Below are positions 50,262-62,571 of a stretch of DNA of 64,000 bases, one piece after another. Under the pieces are notes generated by a model. The model saw only the letters and a list, made by a program, of their open reading frames with translations, was not told the origin of the DNA and searched no databases. The position numbers and the translations under genes are program-made. Position 1 is the first letter of the stretch; each line of letters starts with the position of its first letter. The DNA comes from Brachypodius melanocephalos (lineage: Eukaryota; Chordata; Aves; Passeriformes; Pycnonotidae), in NCBI GenBank assembly GCA_013398615.1, contig VZSR01003282.1, forward strand, positions 7,791,401 to 7,855,400, read 5' to 3'.

Positions 50262-52738
50262 TTTTCCAGGTACCATAGAGAAAATCAACCAAACATTATC
50301 AGACATAAGCAAGCTTTCTTTGTTTTTTTCTTACCTCTATCATTATCCTCAGGTCTTACTTGGTTTCAAGCATGGTTCTACCACAGGAGAAGGCAACATT
50401 TTTATCAACAGTCAATTAGAGCTGTCAGTCAAGTTTTGAAACAGGTCCCACTGTATTCTAGGGATAACTCCTGCAGAGCCCTGACTAGAGAGATTCTTTT
50501 GCAAAAGTGGGAATCTGGGCCATTGGAGAACGTACCCCAGGTTTTGCTGTGTTTTAATGTGAGCCCAGAGCATCCTGGGACATGGTTTGAAGATTTTATT
50601 CAGATATATTCAGTAAAGCCCAGGTATATTTTGCAATGTTCTCCCTCTGTGTAAACAGATATGTGGTGCTGCCTGCCAGTGTCAAACCAAAAGGAAGCTA
50701 CAAAAAAGATAAACTACAGCTGAAACAACAGTTCTTCATCTGCCACATGATCAGAATAACTCTCCAGAAATACTAATAGGTTGTCCAGTTTCTGTGTGGG
50801 GTGCCTCTAGGGGCAAGTTTCATACAAAGCTTTGATTCAATGCATTTCTATTTGCTTATGCTATACTATTTACCCACATTATTAGAGTAATTGTCCCACT
50901 GCTGAATGAAACTAAACTAAACTGCATCAGAAGCTAAATATGCTAAATATGTTTTGCTTTGGCTAAAATGTACTTGTGTTAGCGAGGGAGCAAGGGGGAC
51001 ATCTCCATTCTTTGCAGCTCACAGGTCTGGATCATAACAATATTCCCCAAGGGTGTGTAATGGACAGCAGAAAGATCATCCCACTTCATTCCTGAAGAGT
51101 GAGCCATGGCCATCTCCAATTATTAACATTGCTGGAGAGCACAGTCAGGGAAAACACACTGAGCCATCCATTTTTCTTTAGTTACCCATCACACATTTAC
51201 TACTGAAGGGAAATATCCTTAATTTATTGGAAAAGTGACAGCTTTTACAGCTACAGGAAAGCCCATCTCCTCCCCTGATGGTGAATGGCATGATCCTAAA
51301 GCATCCCAAGGAAACAATTACAGCTGCATTCCTGCAGAAATGGGGGGGGAAATGTACAGATCCAAACTTTCCCTCAGCTGAGAAAGAACATGCAAAAGTT
51401 TCTGAGACTTCCAGGCACTAACCATCTGCAGAGAAGGAAATTAATATTGTTTCTGGAGTAGTTTTTTACACAAGCACGAAGGACTGACTTCAATGGACCC
51501 CATGGCATGAACAGTTGCTCATCACAGTGAGAAAAATGACAAAAAAATAGAGCAAAACAAAACCCTGCAGACTCAAAACCTTGTGCACACATCAGATTCT
51601 AAGCCATTCTTCTTTCAGCCAATATCCATTTTTCTCATAATTTCTAATTCCAAAAGAAACCTATTCAAATTCAAGATTTGCCTTTTCTTTTTCTCTCCAA
51701 ACTCTTTCCCCCATACTGTTTCATACAGAGAATCCATGATGTTGAATCTGTCATTACATTCATTTCCATGGCAACAAATGGGATGCCATAAAGAGTGTTT
51801 TAATCCAAGGACAGAGTGGTAGATAAAAGTCAGATCCTGAAACAGAGAATTCTTGCTCAATATCAAAGGTAATTACAAAAGGACTATAGAAGATTACTTG
51901 TTTAGCTAATATTCTTTTATATACAGAGGGGTTTGCTTCTCTTCACAAAGGACATTCTCACCTTTAAGTGCTGAACTCTCAGAATAATTTTTATGGGTAG
52001 AGGTGATTTCATATGCCAATATTTATCTCATTTTTCTTGATTATATGACATACACCTTTTTTCTTTTCAGTTGATAAGCTAGTTTATATTAAAATATGAG
52101 TAGAAGATGCTCTGCTTGATTATCCTCAGTGGCATCTGCTTATTTCAGTAGGCTGTGGGGAAACACAATTTATGAGAACAGAAACAGGTGTATTTATAGT
52201 GAATTCCCGCCTGATGGATTCCAAAACCCCAAGCAAACCAGAGTGGATCCAAAAGAAATTAAATTTTCGGTGATATCTTAATTCCTCCTTCAAGTTTTTC
52301 AAGTCCCATGGGGGTGCTCCTAAAAGGATCATGTGGGACAGAGTCTAAAGAAATGCAGCCCTTTATCACCACTTTTATGCAGTTCAGCACCTAAACCAGC
52401 CTTGGGACCCTCCTGTGGCTCTGGAAATTAATAAATTGGAAAATGTACACTTTTCTACTACTGGAAGAACCCCAAAACTTTTGCAAGAAGGCTGTTAATA
52501 GCCAAGAAAAATAAAGTACAGACACATTTCTCCTAACAATTCCGAATTAGCCAGAGACTGCAAATGTAGTTTACTCAGGAGTCCTGCTGCAATCACAGCT
52601 TACAGCTATGTCAAGCTATGTACCATCAGGAAAAGAAAATAAAGCCTAAATCACACTCCAAAATAGCATTAAGAAAAGGCTAATGTTGTGGCACAAACTG
52701 AGGTAAGTGATAAAAGAAACACAAAAAAGAAAATATTA

Positions 52739-52770
<32 letters not shown>

Positions 52771-53318
52771 CCTAGGGTTCAGGCACAACAGGTTACCTAC
52801 TTAAATCCTTATTTAATGTGAGAATCAGAGTGCATCTGGCAAGGTTCTGTCTTACCAGGTGCCTCCTTTGATGGTGATTTTTCCACCTCATCCCTCCTGT
52901 CCTCCCAACTACAGGCTTTGTGCTTCCAAATTCACTTCTCTATAAACATCACAGAAAACTTAAAGTATCGAGTGAGTATTCAAGGCAAGATTTGAACCTA
53001 ACTTTGAAGTTTTGAGGGGATGAAAGAGACTGGTGGAAGTTTCCTGAAAAAGCTCCTTGGAAACTTGATTTAACAGGAAAATAACTGACGTTTCAAAAAA
53101 ATGTATAAAACATTTCTTCTTAAGAAATCCTCCAGTAAGATAAAACTTGTCCAGTCACACAATGTCTCACCACTCACTGAGCAATAAAAGCAGAAATGAC
53201 AACCACATGAAATTATATTATGTGGAGTAGCTTGAAGTCTGTTCAGAAATTCAGTTTGATGCTCTCACCAAAGCATTTCATCTTCCCAATTACAAACGCA
53301 TTTTAAACTTTTTGTCTC
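50262..53318. other. Non-coding stretch right of the gap
   Basis: No gene is recognised. It contains a T run at 52742-52770 and otherwise ordinary AT-rich DNA. Open frames are short, and I found no paired splice signals around any of them. Confidence 0.6.
52742..52770. repeat. Poly(T) run, 29 bases
   Basis: The longest uninterrupted mononucleotide run in the window, bounded by a C on each side. Read on the minus strand it would be a poly(A) stretch, but the sequence preceding it on that strand (52771 onward) is not recognised as a processed gene copy. Confidence 0.95.
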
Positions 53319-53440
53319 TGTTCTTGCTTTGGTTATAATAGAATTGAGTTTGGGTCTGGTTTGGGTCAGTGTTTTGGATTTTTCCTGGAGACAGTGTTGA
53401 TAACCCAGAGATGTTTTGCTATCCCAGCACAGTGTTACAG
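53319..53440 (+). mobile_element. ERVL-type LTR, 5' fragment
   Basis: The segment begins TGTTCTTGCTTTGG and contains ATAGAATTGAG, 'GTTTTGGATTTTTCCTGGAG', ACAGTGTTGATAACCCAGAG and CAGCACAGTGTTACAGA. These match in order the first quarter of the LTR at 44946-45458, for example 'aacagaattgatagcacagg' and GCAGAGCTTACACGGAG there. The rest of the LTR is missing. Both copies lie on the same strand. Confidence 0.8.
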
Positions 53441-56400
53441 ATAAATTAATAAATCTTAATACTATAATTATCAATTGCCTATAAAAGCAATGCCATTTTT
53501 CAGAATAATATGTCTCTTCCTTGATTTAAATCACACTTCCATGGGGCCTTTTGCATATTGTTGTTTTTTTCCTTTAGTCAAATATTTTCTTATGTGCTTA
53601 ATACTGAAAGGATAAACAATTATCTATAGAACTTGAGCCAGAATCAATATCTGTAGGAAAACAAACCATCCGGAGGACTGTGTGCTCCTTTTCATATTAA
53701 GAAAATCACTTTAATCAAAGAAACTGAAAAAGGAACAGTGAGGCAGGTCGGGGAGAATGTGCTTTTTCGAGTGAATTTGAATGTCCCATTGTAATCATGA
53801 CTTTGTCACTTTTTGTCTGACCATAGGAAAAAAAAAATCCAAAAACCTACTTATTTCAAATAGAAACTCCAAATGGCCTCTTCTGCCTTTTCCTACAATG
53901 CCATTTTAATTGTGTAAAGTCACAAATCTGAGCCTCCAGGGAAACATGCACTGTCCAGCTCCTCTGTGTGACTTGCTAGAGAGAAAGTAATCTGTGATGG
54001 TATTGTGTTAACCCTTTGAGATGACATATTAAATATTTTGTCCATCCAGATACACAAAATAATCCTAACATTGTGATAGCTTCTAAAAAAAAATCTTTTC
54101 TAGACTCCAGCATGCAGCCAACCAAGTGATCCTTAACTTCTCCACACAGGACTCACAGGGAAGCCTATAGAAGCAGATTTCTGTAGAAATGTTTCCTAGA
54201 AATGTTTTTTACTATAACTGCTAAAATGCCTCAAGCAAATCACACTGTGTATTGCAAGGAAGCTCACGGGTAGATGCTCGAAAGCCTTCATTTCAACAAA
54301 TACATATATTCCCCCTGTTCTTTCGTTTAGATCTCAGTGACACTTTTATATCTTCCTTGCTTGCTTTTTAATTCATTTATAGCCTGTGAGAAAAATAGGA
54401 ATAGTCCTCTATGACGTGGTGTGTGAAAAGCCAGGTCTGTGGTGCTTCTTGCACCCTAAATATTACATTTGCACACAGTTAATAGCAAGATATTTTAAAA
54501 ATAGCCCAATACTAGTTTTCATTCAGCTGCCACTGAGGGGAACAGGAACCCCACCTATCAAAAATTAAGGCTTATTTCATGTCTGCTTCATGCCTGAGTG
54601 TCTCTGTTACAACTCGACTAAAATCTGTCGTTTTCTACTGACATTAACTGGCAGAGCTTTTCCTGCCAAACTAGGAAGACAAGAAGAAACATAGCACCTG
54701 TGCCAGAATTTGGGGATTTTTTTGCAGTCTGAGGGCAAATACCCGAGTACCTGCCACAAAGCACTCCAAGGAATTCTGAGGGAAAGCCTCAGCCTGGAGC
54801 ACTCAGTGAGTGCCCACCCCATGGCACAGCAGCACACAGTGGAGACTGACACACCCAGATCTGCACACCTGGGCTGGCCTCTTCACCCTTAGGATGCTTT
54901 TTTTGATCTTTTTATCAAATAGTTGACTCAATCGTTATCTGTGGTGGGGAAAAAAGCTCCAACGAACCAAAAAGCACTGCAATATGAGCTTTTGCTACAA
55001 GAGCTAAAGACTTGATAAAAGCACACACAAAATATACAGGAACCATTGTCCCCAGTTTGACTTTAAAATACGGACAGTGAGACCTTTGATGCCTACCATT
55101 TCTCTGTGTTTTTGAAAACAAGATACAGCACTTTAGACTGGAAAGGACATACTGGAATGATGTCTTTCTCCATCAGAAGCAAGAAGTCACAGCACAAATA
55201 CAAGCACAGGCTTCAAAGGGAGCTTGATAACACCAACAGGCAGAAAACAGTAATATTTTTATGCCCAAACTCAACAGCACATTATAATATAGACTGTGAC
55301 TCACATTTTTTCCTCTGACACTCTTTCCCAGTCCTTTAGCACAGTCACAAGACAAGTGGCAGCAGCAACAGGTAAAACACAACTTTAATCACGAATTTAC
55401 GGATGGAACTGTTGCTAAAAAACCCATGAACCTTCGAATCTGTTTCTTCCATGGAATAAATGTTTGTTGTATCAATATCCCCAGCTAAATGCAAGCCATT
55501 AAAAATTAACAAACTCGTATCCTTAAACATAATGCATATATATGTTTAATAGCCTATGAATAATAGCTCTGTGACTACACATGGCTGAACATTTAATCTA
55601 GAAAGCCTTCGTTTCCTCTTGTCAAAATAAGCTCAGGTTTTGTTATTGAAGAGGTAGGAAACAAGATTAATGGTCCCATGGCTGTGAGTTATTTTTAGCT
55701 TGTTTCTCTCTCTACATTGTGTTGTTTGCTTGTGTAGTCTAAAGCAAATGAGACTTTATATGAAATGCACTTGGTTACCATGTTTGCCTGGCCATTAATT
55801 TCACTATGAAGGATAATGTACATCAATAATCATTTACATCTAAAAAGTCTCAAGTTGCAGCTTTTTGCTGAGATATTCAAAATGATGTAGAGGAGTTGTT
55901 GTTATCCTCATTAATTTTAATACAAGGTATGTGTCTATATCATGCATCTATATCTCAAGATTATTTTGTAATCTCAACCCATTTTTCTTAATGACATGAT
56001 TTTGCTTAGTTACGTAAAAATGCAGAATGATTTGACTATTTAACATCTTCTTAACTCTATATTACTGCAGAAGATAAAAGAAAATAGAACCTTATCTGCA
56101 TATGGCATGAAAAAACACAGTGTGAGGGTTCTTTGTCAGGGCTTTGTCAGGGTGTAGGCAAAAAAACCTTGATGATTTCTATTTAAAGGTCATTATTTCG
56201 AGAGATCAGCAGTGCCACTGATCAAAACATCAGAGATGATTCGGTTTCAAAGTTATCACTGAATAATTAATTTACTTAAAACTCAGACAAAATAAATATG
56301 CAAAACAGTGAGATGATATTTGACAGCTCCCACACTCCTTTTAATATTTAATGTTTGTGTGGGTAGATTAGCAAGAATATCTAATTGAATTAGCAACATC

Positions 56401-56864
56401 ATAATTTGAAACATGAATATCTAAGTTTCAGTGGATGGTCACTGTAAGCAGTGAAATGATTCAGCGGGTCAGATTCAGATATAGTCAATAGACCCACCCT
56501 GCACACCCACAAAGTAACAAAACGGAATATAAAAGCACAAGGGAAAACACCTGATAGCCCTATAATTTCAGAACATCAGAACAAATTGCGTATTTGATTA
56601 TCATTTCATTATTCTTTCAGAATAAAAAAATGGCTGAGTATTTCTGCTTTAAATTTTAAAATTATTCGTGGGTAGAACTTGGCAAGCTTTTGCACTAAGA
56701 GGCCATTTCATGTCTGAGCAGCCACGGGGAGGGATTAATACCTGAAGCAGCTCAGCAGACTGGCACTCCAGGTGTTATGGGGAGGCATTGGGGTAACCAA
56801 GGACGGCTCAGGCAGTGAATGAAGGATGCTTTGCATTCAGAGCACTGTGAAAAAGCCATAACAG
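53441..56864. other. Non-coding stretch, right half possibly conserved
   Basis: No gene is recognised. The left half (to about 55550) is ordinary AT-rich DNA with short open frames. The right half, about 55560-56520, is listed separately as a candidate conserved element. Confidence 0.6.
55560..56520. other. Candidate conserved non-coding region
   Basis: Across almost one kilobase there are no long simple runs, no recognised transposon, and many words that recall transcription-factor sites: ACAAGATTAATGG, GGCCATTAATTTCAC, TCAATAATCATTTACATC, CATTAATTTTAATAC, CTGATCAAAACATC, ATTTGACAGCTCC and CTAATTGAATTAGC. The last is nearly palindromic with two homeodomain cores. Such density is typical of enhancers near developmental genes. 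No frame with exon character crosses it. The claim is by appearance; cross-species alignment is decisive. Confidence 0.35.
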
Positions 56865-56950
56865 AGAGTCAGAGAAAGGCATGGCTTGCAAGGGACCTTA
56901 CAGACCATTTAGCTCCAACCTCTCTGCCATAAGTAGGGCAGACACTGAGC
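56865..56950 (-). mobile_element. CR1 LINE, short 3' remnant
   Basis: The plus strand shows 'atggcttgcaagggacctta' then CAGACCATTTAGCTCCAACC and TCTGCCATAAGTAGGGCAGA, which follows the order of the CR1 reverse complement (GGAAGGGACCT, ATCTAGTTCCAACC, TGCCATGGGCAGG) with many changes. Only the 3' tip is left. It is an old, minus-strand fragment. Confidence 0.65.
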
Positions 56951-59900
56951 AACAAGTATCTGAATTTAAATGTGACCAGCTGCAAATGGGGGTCCCAGGC
57001 AGCTGAGAACCTGAGCTGACAGCAGCCTCTGCACTGGTTTTCATTGTTAGACTGTAAAACGCTAAATATTTGCTCTAATTCTCATTGAGAGAAGAATAAA
57101 TGAGGATTTTTCAGGGTTTCTTAAGTCCCTAATGGAGTCCACTATACCTCTGGCTGGGAATACTCCTTCAAAAAGTTGTTTCTCAGACTTCAAAAAGACA
57201 GCGCAAGATTTGACTGCAACATAAATGCGATGGACTTTGGTTCCTGAGCTTTTTATACTATGACAGAGCATCACCAAGAAGTGAAAATGAAACCAAAATT
57301 GTACCACCCTAATTGTGGTACTTCCCAAGAGTCCAGGTATGCATTTTCCTCTCTCTTCAAACACTTGTTCCTGGAAAGATTTGAGTGATCCTACCTAACA
57401 CATCACAGGTAACAAACTGGAGTATGAAGGACTAATATTAGAATTAGCCAAGTTTTTAGGATTAATTTTGTCTAAGATTAAGGGAAGAACTTAAAGAGTT
57501 GTACTTGAAGGATTGTACCCAAAGTACTCTTGAGAAAGAATCATAAGAGAAGATGTGGTCAGAACTCTGACATCCCTCATTTTAATTTTGCTGGGAAGAA
57601 ATAGAAATATAGAGGATGACAATTCTGCCACTTTAGGGTGTGATTATCAAGGTCACTGGTTTCACTTGGACCATTTTGGATGAGGTCCAGGCAAAGCCAA
57701 TGAGCAATCAAACTTTATCAAGGACATCACGAGACAGTTAAAAGCCCCAAGATTCATTGTAATCCCAGTGGGTCACGAGCTGTAACATTCTCACAAATGT
57801 AGGCTGAAGATGAAAGAGGATGGTGGCTGTATCATTTAAATCAATGGACCCAGAAACACTTCCTAGATATTAAATGTAGGTCTGTGCCCTTGAACACCAT
57901 GGCTCCATTACTGAGACAGATTTTTGTATGCAACAGCCATCCTGCTTTGATTTCCACTAAAAAGAAACCCAGCCCACAAATCAGTATCTCCTGTCCATGT
58001 CCTTGGTGTGGAACAATCAACCCAGGAACGTTCATAACCAGGTCAGGCAGAGGCAACATATCTGCCACCCCAAATTCCCCTTTCCAATGGGAACCAAGCG
58101 GAGTAATTTAAACAGATCAATGTTGGATCGATTCACAACATTGAACTATTGTGTATGTCTGATTTTCTCACAGCACTTGATTTTGTTTCATTAAAAGTGA
58201 TGTCATGAGTAAATGTTTTATAAAATCGAGTGGAAAGCTTAATAGGAAAAACCAAAGGCAGTCCATGCACACGGAAGGTAAAGTTTTGAAAACTTCACTT
58301 TCACAGGAAGTTTTAATCTCTCTGGTGAATCGGGCCCTGAATAAGGTAAATATATTTTTGTAAGGTATAGATTGCATACACCCCTTCCATATTTCTAAAG
58401 AAATGGCTATAGGAAACCTTTTGTCCATATTAGATCATATCTTAATCCCCTTGAAGCTTCTCCATCACACTGCCAATGGGCAAGACTTAAAGTGAAATTA
58501 TGTATGCTTTAGGTGTGTTTTAAGACTCCTCAGATCATTTTTAAGGTATAAACTTCTGTCTGCAAAAACAAAATCGTGAACCCTCCCTCTCCAGTGCTGC
58601 AGTGCCACCTAAACGTGATCCCTTTCCATAGGACTCAGCAGGGCTGGCAGAACAACATTCCTGCCACTGCAGCTGCTCCTTGCCATGGGCTCTGGTCCAC
58701 CAATTTCTGGGAAAGCCTTGCATGGTCAGTAAAGGGACATCAACCCTCAGAAGGCCTTGCTGTAAAATTGGATATTCCCACGGTCAGAACAGGGATCATG
58801 ATGCACTGGAGATCAGCCATGAGTACATCAGATATTTCTTCAACTTCCCATTGGAACATATCTGTACAATAGAAACATTAAAATATCAATATAAATGTTA
58901 TCTCTCAATAACCTCAGAGCAAGAATCAGACCTATTCTCTTGCCTTACTTAACAAGTGACTGTCACTGTATCTACAGCAAAGTTGTTCTGTTTTTCTGTG
59001 AAGCTGCATGGCGACAAAAATTTAAAATTTCTTGCTTTCACTTATTTTATAAGATGTTTCTTTCCACAATGTCTTCTTTCACCTTAACTGTACTGATAGA
59101 GCACTGTCGAGTAAAAGAGATGAAACATTTTCATAAATAGGTAGGAAGGATGAAAGGAAAATAAATGGATTTCGAGTCAACACTAAAACATGAAAATGAG
59201 TTGAGGGGTTTTTGTGTTTTATGAAAAGATTCTGTAAATCATACAGCTTTCCTCAAAATGTTCCACATGTTTGGTATCTTTGCTCTGTTTAAAAACTAGA
59301 TACCTCCTCAAAAAGGAATTAGCAGGCTGTATCCACTCATGGGAGCCTCACTCTGCCAAGCTCATTCTCAGAAAGTGACTCTGAATGATCTAGTTAAGCA
59401 CATATTTGAGGACAAGCTAGAAGAATTCTTTGAAAAAAAAAGGATTCATCCCATCCATAGGGGAATTTAAATGTTTCCAAGCACTGGAGCCAGCAAAACT
59501 GCTGAAATAGGAGATAACATTCAACAGAGGATCTCTCTATCAGGATATGACTCTGAATGTGGCTTTCATTATTGCTTGTTTTCCACAAAAGAGCTGGGCA
59601 CAAGGTCAAGGGCATGACAATCCCACAAAGAGAAAGTAGGTCTTGGCTCAAATGCTAGGCTGGGTGTTAAAAGCAGAGAAAAATCTAAAATTATCCAAAG
59701 AGGGCTACAGGTGATGGCAGGTACTATGGAACACGGAGAAAAAAGACATTTTAAAATTCACTCTCGTGCATGAAGAATAAAATTCTAAAAGCCCCAGAGC
59801 AGCAGTCTCTGCATTAGATTCTCTGTCAAAAGCAAGCAAAGAGATTTGAAATTCTTGACTACGGTATAAATATTTGCAGGATCTGCACACAAATTGTGCC

Positions 59901-60555
59901 ATCCCCTACTTGAACAGATTGCTGCAGATATGGCAAAAGGCACCACTGATGTGTTGGGTCCTGTGCTCTGCCAGGAGGACCATTTAGGGTAATTTGGGAG
60001 AAAAAAACATCAAAGAGACTGCCAGGTAGGAGTCCTGTGCCTGTGTTTGTCTTCTGCTTCTGCCCTTATCTCTGAACCTCCTGACTGAGGATGCACTGGG
60101 CCCCCTTGGAGCCCCCACATCCACGAGATCTCATTAAATCCTTCCATGCTGAAGCAGAGTGTTTCACTTACATTTTCCATTGTATCAGGGGTGGGTGCAC
60201 TGGGGCTAGCCCACCCTATCTGGATTCCTTTGCAGTTGCAGACAGTGGTGAAACATCAAAAATTCTGTCCTATCACATCACTGGGAAATGCAAAAGTGGG
60301 GTTGTGTTTATATCTATTTTCTTTTAGACTCTAAGCACAAAATGTACAGTGTGGCACTGTATAATCTGACATACCCACCATTATGCAAGATTTATTCATT
60401 TAAGTCCTAGGTTTTCCCAGCCTTTCTCTATGCTCCTTTCTTTGCATCCAATGACATGTTAAGAATAGATGCTATTTCTTTTTTATATGATAACAAAGCA
60501 GTTTGCACAAGAAAGCCTTCTTTATTATCTGATTCTGCAGTTCTAGGATAATACA

Positions 60556-60620
60556 AACCAAAAAAAAATAATAAAACCTAATAATAATAGTAATGAAAAT
60601 AACAACAAAATATTGCCAAT
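60556..60620. repeat. A-rich / AAT-rich simple sequence
   Basis: An A run passes into irregular AATAAT units and AAAATAACAAC. It is low-complexity DNA with no other content. Confidence 0.75.
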
Positions 60621-62550
60621 AGAAAAGTAGACATGGGAGAAAAACAAAGCATGCATCCTTGACTACACAAATACAAAATTAATGTGCAAATACATTCATG
60701 AATTAAAGCATTGAATTCTGCTTGCTGTTATTTCTGAAGCTACACTATTCTTTTTTTTTTCTGTGTTATACTGAATCATAACCCAGTCTTATGAGAATTC
60801 CATGCAAAAAAGTTCATTTAACTTGCAAGTTTCGTGAGTTTTAGCACAAGTATTCATTGGAACTTCTATACTTGTTATACAACACCAGACTCTTTTCTTC
60901 TTTAAAAATATTGATAATCTGAATATAAATAAAAGAAAATGTAATACAATTACATTGTGTTTAGTAAATAGTGAATAGGGAAAAAAGAATAATTGGTTAA
61001 TCCGTGCTTGACTGAAATAATTCAAAAGATGTTTGGGAATAACAATCAGAATTAAGAAAAATCAGAAATTCGAAATCAGAAAACTGATTTCCATAATTTA
61101 AAAGGGCTAAATTCACCAGGGCACCTTTTCAGATCCACAGTTTTGTTGAGTCTGCCAGATCTCTGGCAGCTTTACCAGCCAACTCTCAGCTTTGTGAGTG
61201 AGATTCAAACCTACCCTTTCTACTCCTGAGCTAACCATCATTTTCACAAACTTAAATCGCAGCCTGTAGCCTGAAGTGGGAAGGCTCCTACTTCCCATGG
61301 GCAGAAGCTGGAATTGTAAAGCCATCAAGCACAGTGCACTTTGCCAATGCAATGCCAGTTCAGAAACACCTGTGCTAAACACCTGACATACTGTGAAAAT
61401 GCACAGTATTCAGCAGCCTTTAAAATTTTCCATTTGTCACCCACGGTGAAGAAAGGAGGAGCTGAAGTGCTTCATACAGACTGGAGGATAAGGAAAAAAA
61501 AAACCCCTACACTGAGACAATGTATTTTAACTCCTTCAAAGGCCTTTTGATAACGTTCCAGAAAGGCACCCTGGGGCTTCTTCACCTGTTGATCAATGCA
61601 CCCGCTTTCCACAGTGATATTTAATCGCTCCCCAGTGGGACCAGAAGGAAGTTCTAAATATAACCACTAAGAAGAATGCTCTAAAGAACCAGGACCCACA
61701 GTTCCCATTACTTTCACACAGAAAACTATGAGGAACATTGGGGTTTCCTCATTTAGCACAATCTGAGCCCATGGAGAGAGGGAGATTGCAGTGGAAGCCA
61801 AAAGATGGGTCAGTACCATGAAAGACACTACAGTGCTATTGAGCATGTGAGGTTAAACCCATAAACTATGAACAGTTACCAGCAAAAATGGCTTTAAACT
61901 ACACCAGATTACACCATCAATTTGGAGGAAATAGTTGGTTTAGAAAAAGAGTCCTAAGAATTTCAGTTAACTGCTTGCACAGCGGGCTATAAAGTGACCT
62001 GCAGAGTCTCAGCAAGAGCATATTGGAATAAATGAAGAGTGAATCATTTTCGTGAATGAAAAGCTGAAAGCCCCCTCAAGTGAAGAGAATAAAAGAAAAA
62101 TTGAGGAAAAACTAAAGAGGACCATCGGCTAACTCTCTTTTTCTGTAATATTTAGGATAGAAAAGGAAATGTTGAACAAAAATAAGACCAAACATACATT
62201 TCAGATTCCGAAGAAACGCTTGAGTTCTGCGTGGAAATGCATTTACATAAATACTCGAGGTGTAAACATCTACACTACTCATGCAAATAAGTTTTTTTAG
62301 AATATTCAGGCTAGAAAATAATTGTATGACTCATGCTCCTGTCCAGGTGAAGTTGCAGCTCCCTATTCAGGGACCAGGAGTGATCCAGCTGAAGAGAATC
62401 AGCCCTGGAGAGTGACCAGGAGTTTATGAACAGACAAGATTCAGGAAAGTCTGTTAGAAAGCAAGCAAAGTGCCAAAACTAGAAAGAGCAGTACAACATA
62501 GAAAGATTTGAAAGAAAAAAGTGAGTACCCACCACAACTTCTACTACAGA

Positions 62551-62571
62551 GATTGTTCCTGAGGAACAATC
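62551..62571. repeat. Perfect 9 bp inverted repeat
   Basis: GATTGTTCC (62551-62559), loop TGA, GGAACAATC (62563-62571). One or two hairpins of this size are expected by chance in the window, so no function is claimed. Confidence 0.85.

Noticed and set aside
50067..50654. A 195-codon plus-strand open frame, the longest in the window.
   Set aside because: It runs through the 100 N gap, whose length is arbitrary, so the frame is an artefact.
52742..52770. Long T run as the tail of a minus-strand processed gene copy.
   Set aside because: The sequence that would be the gene body (52771 onward, minus strand) shows no coding pattern.
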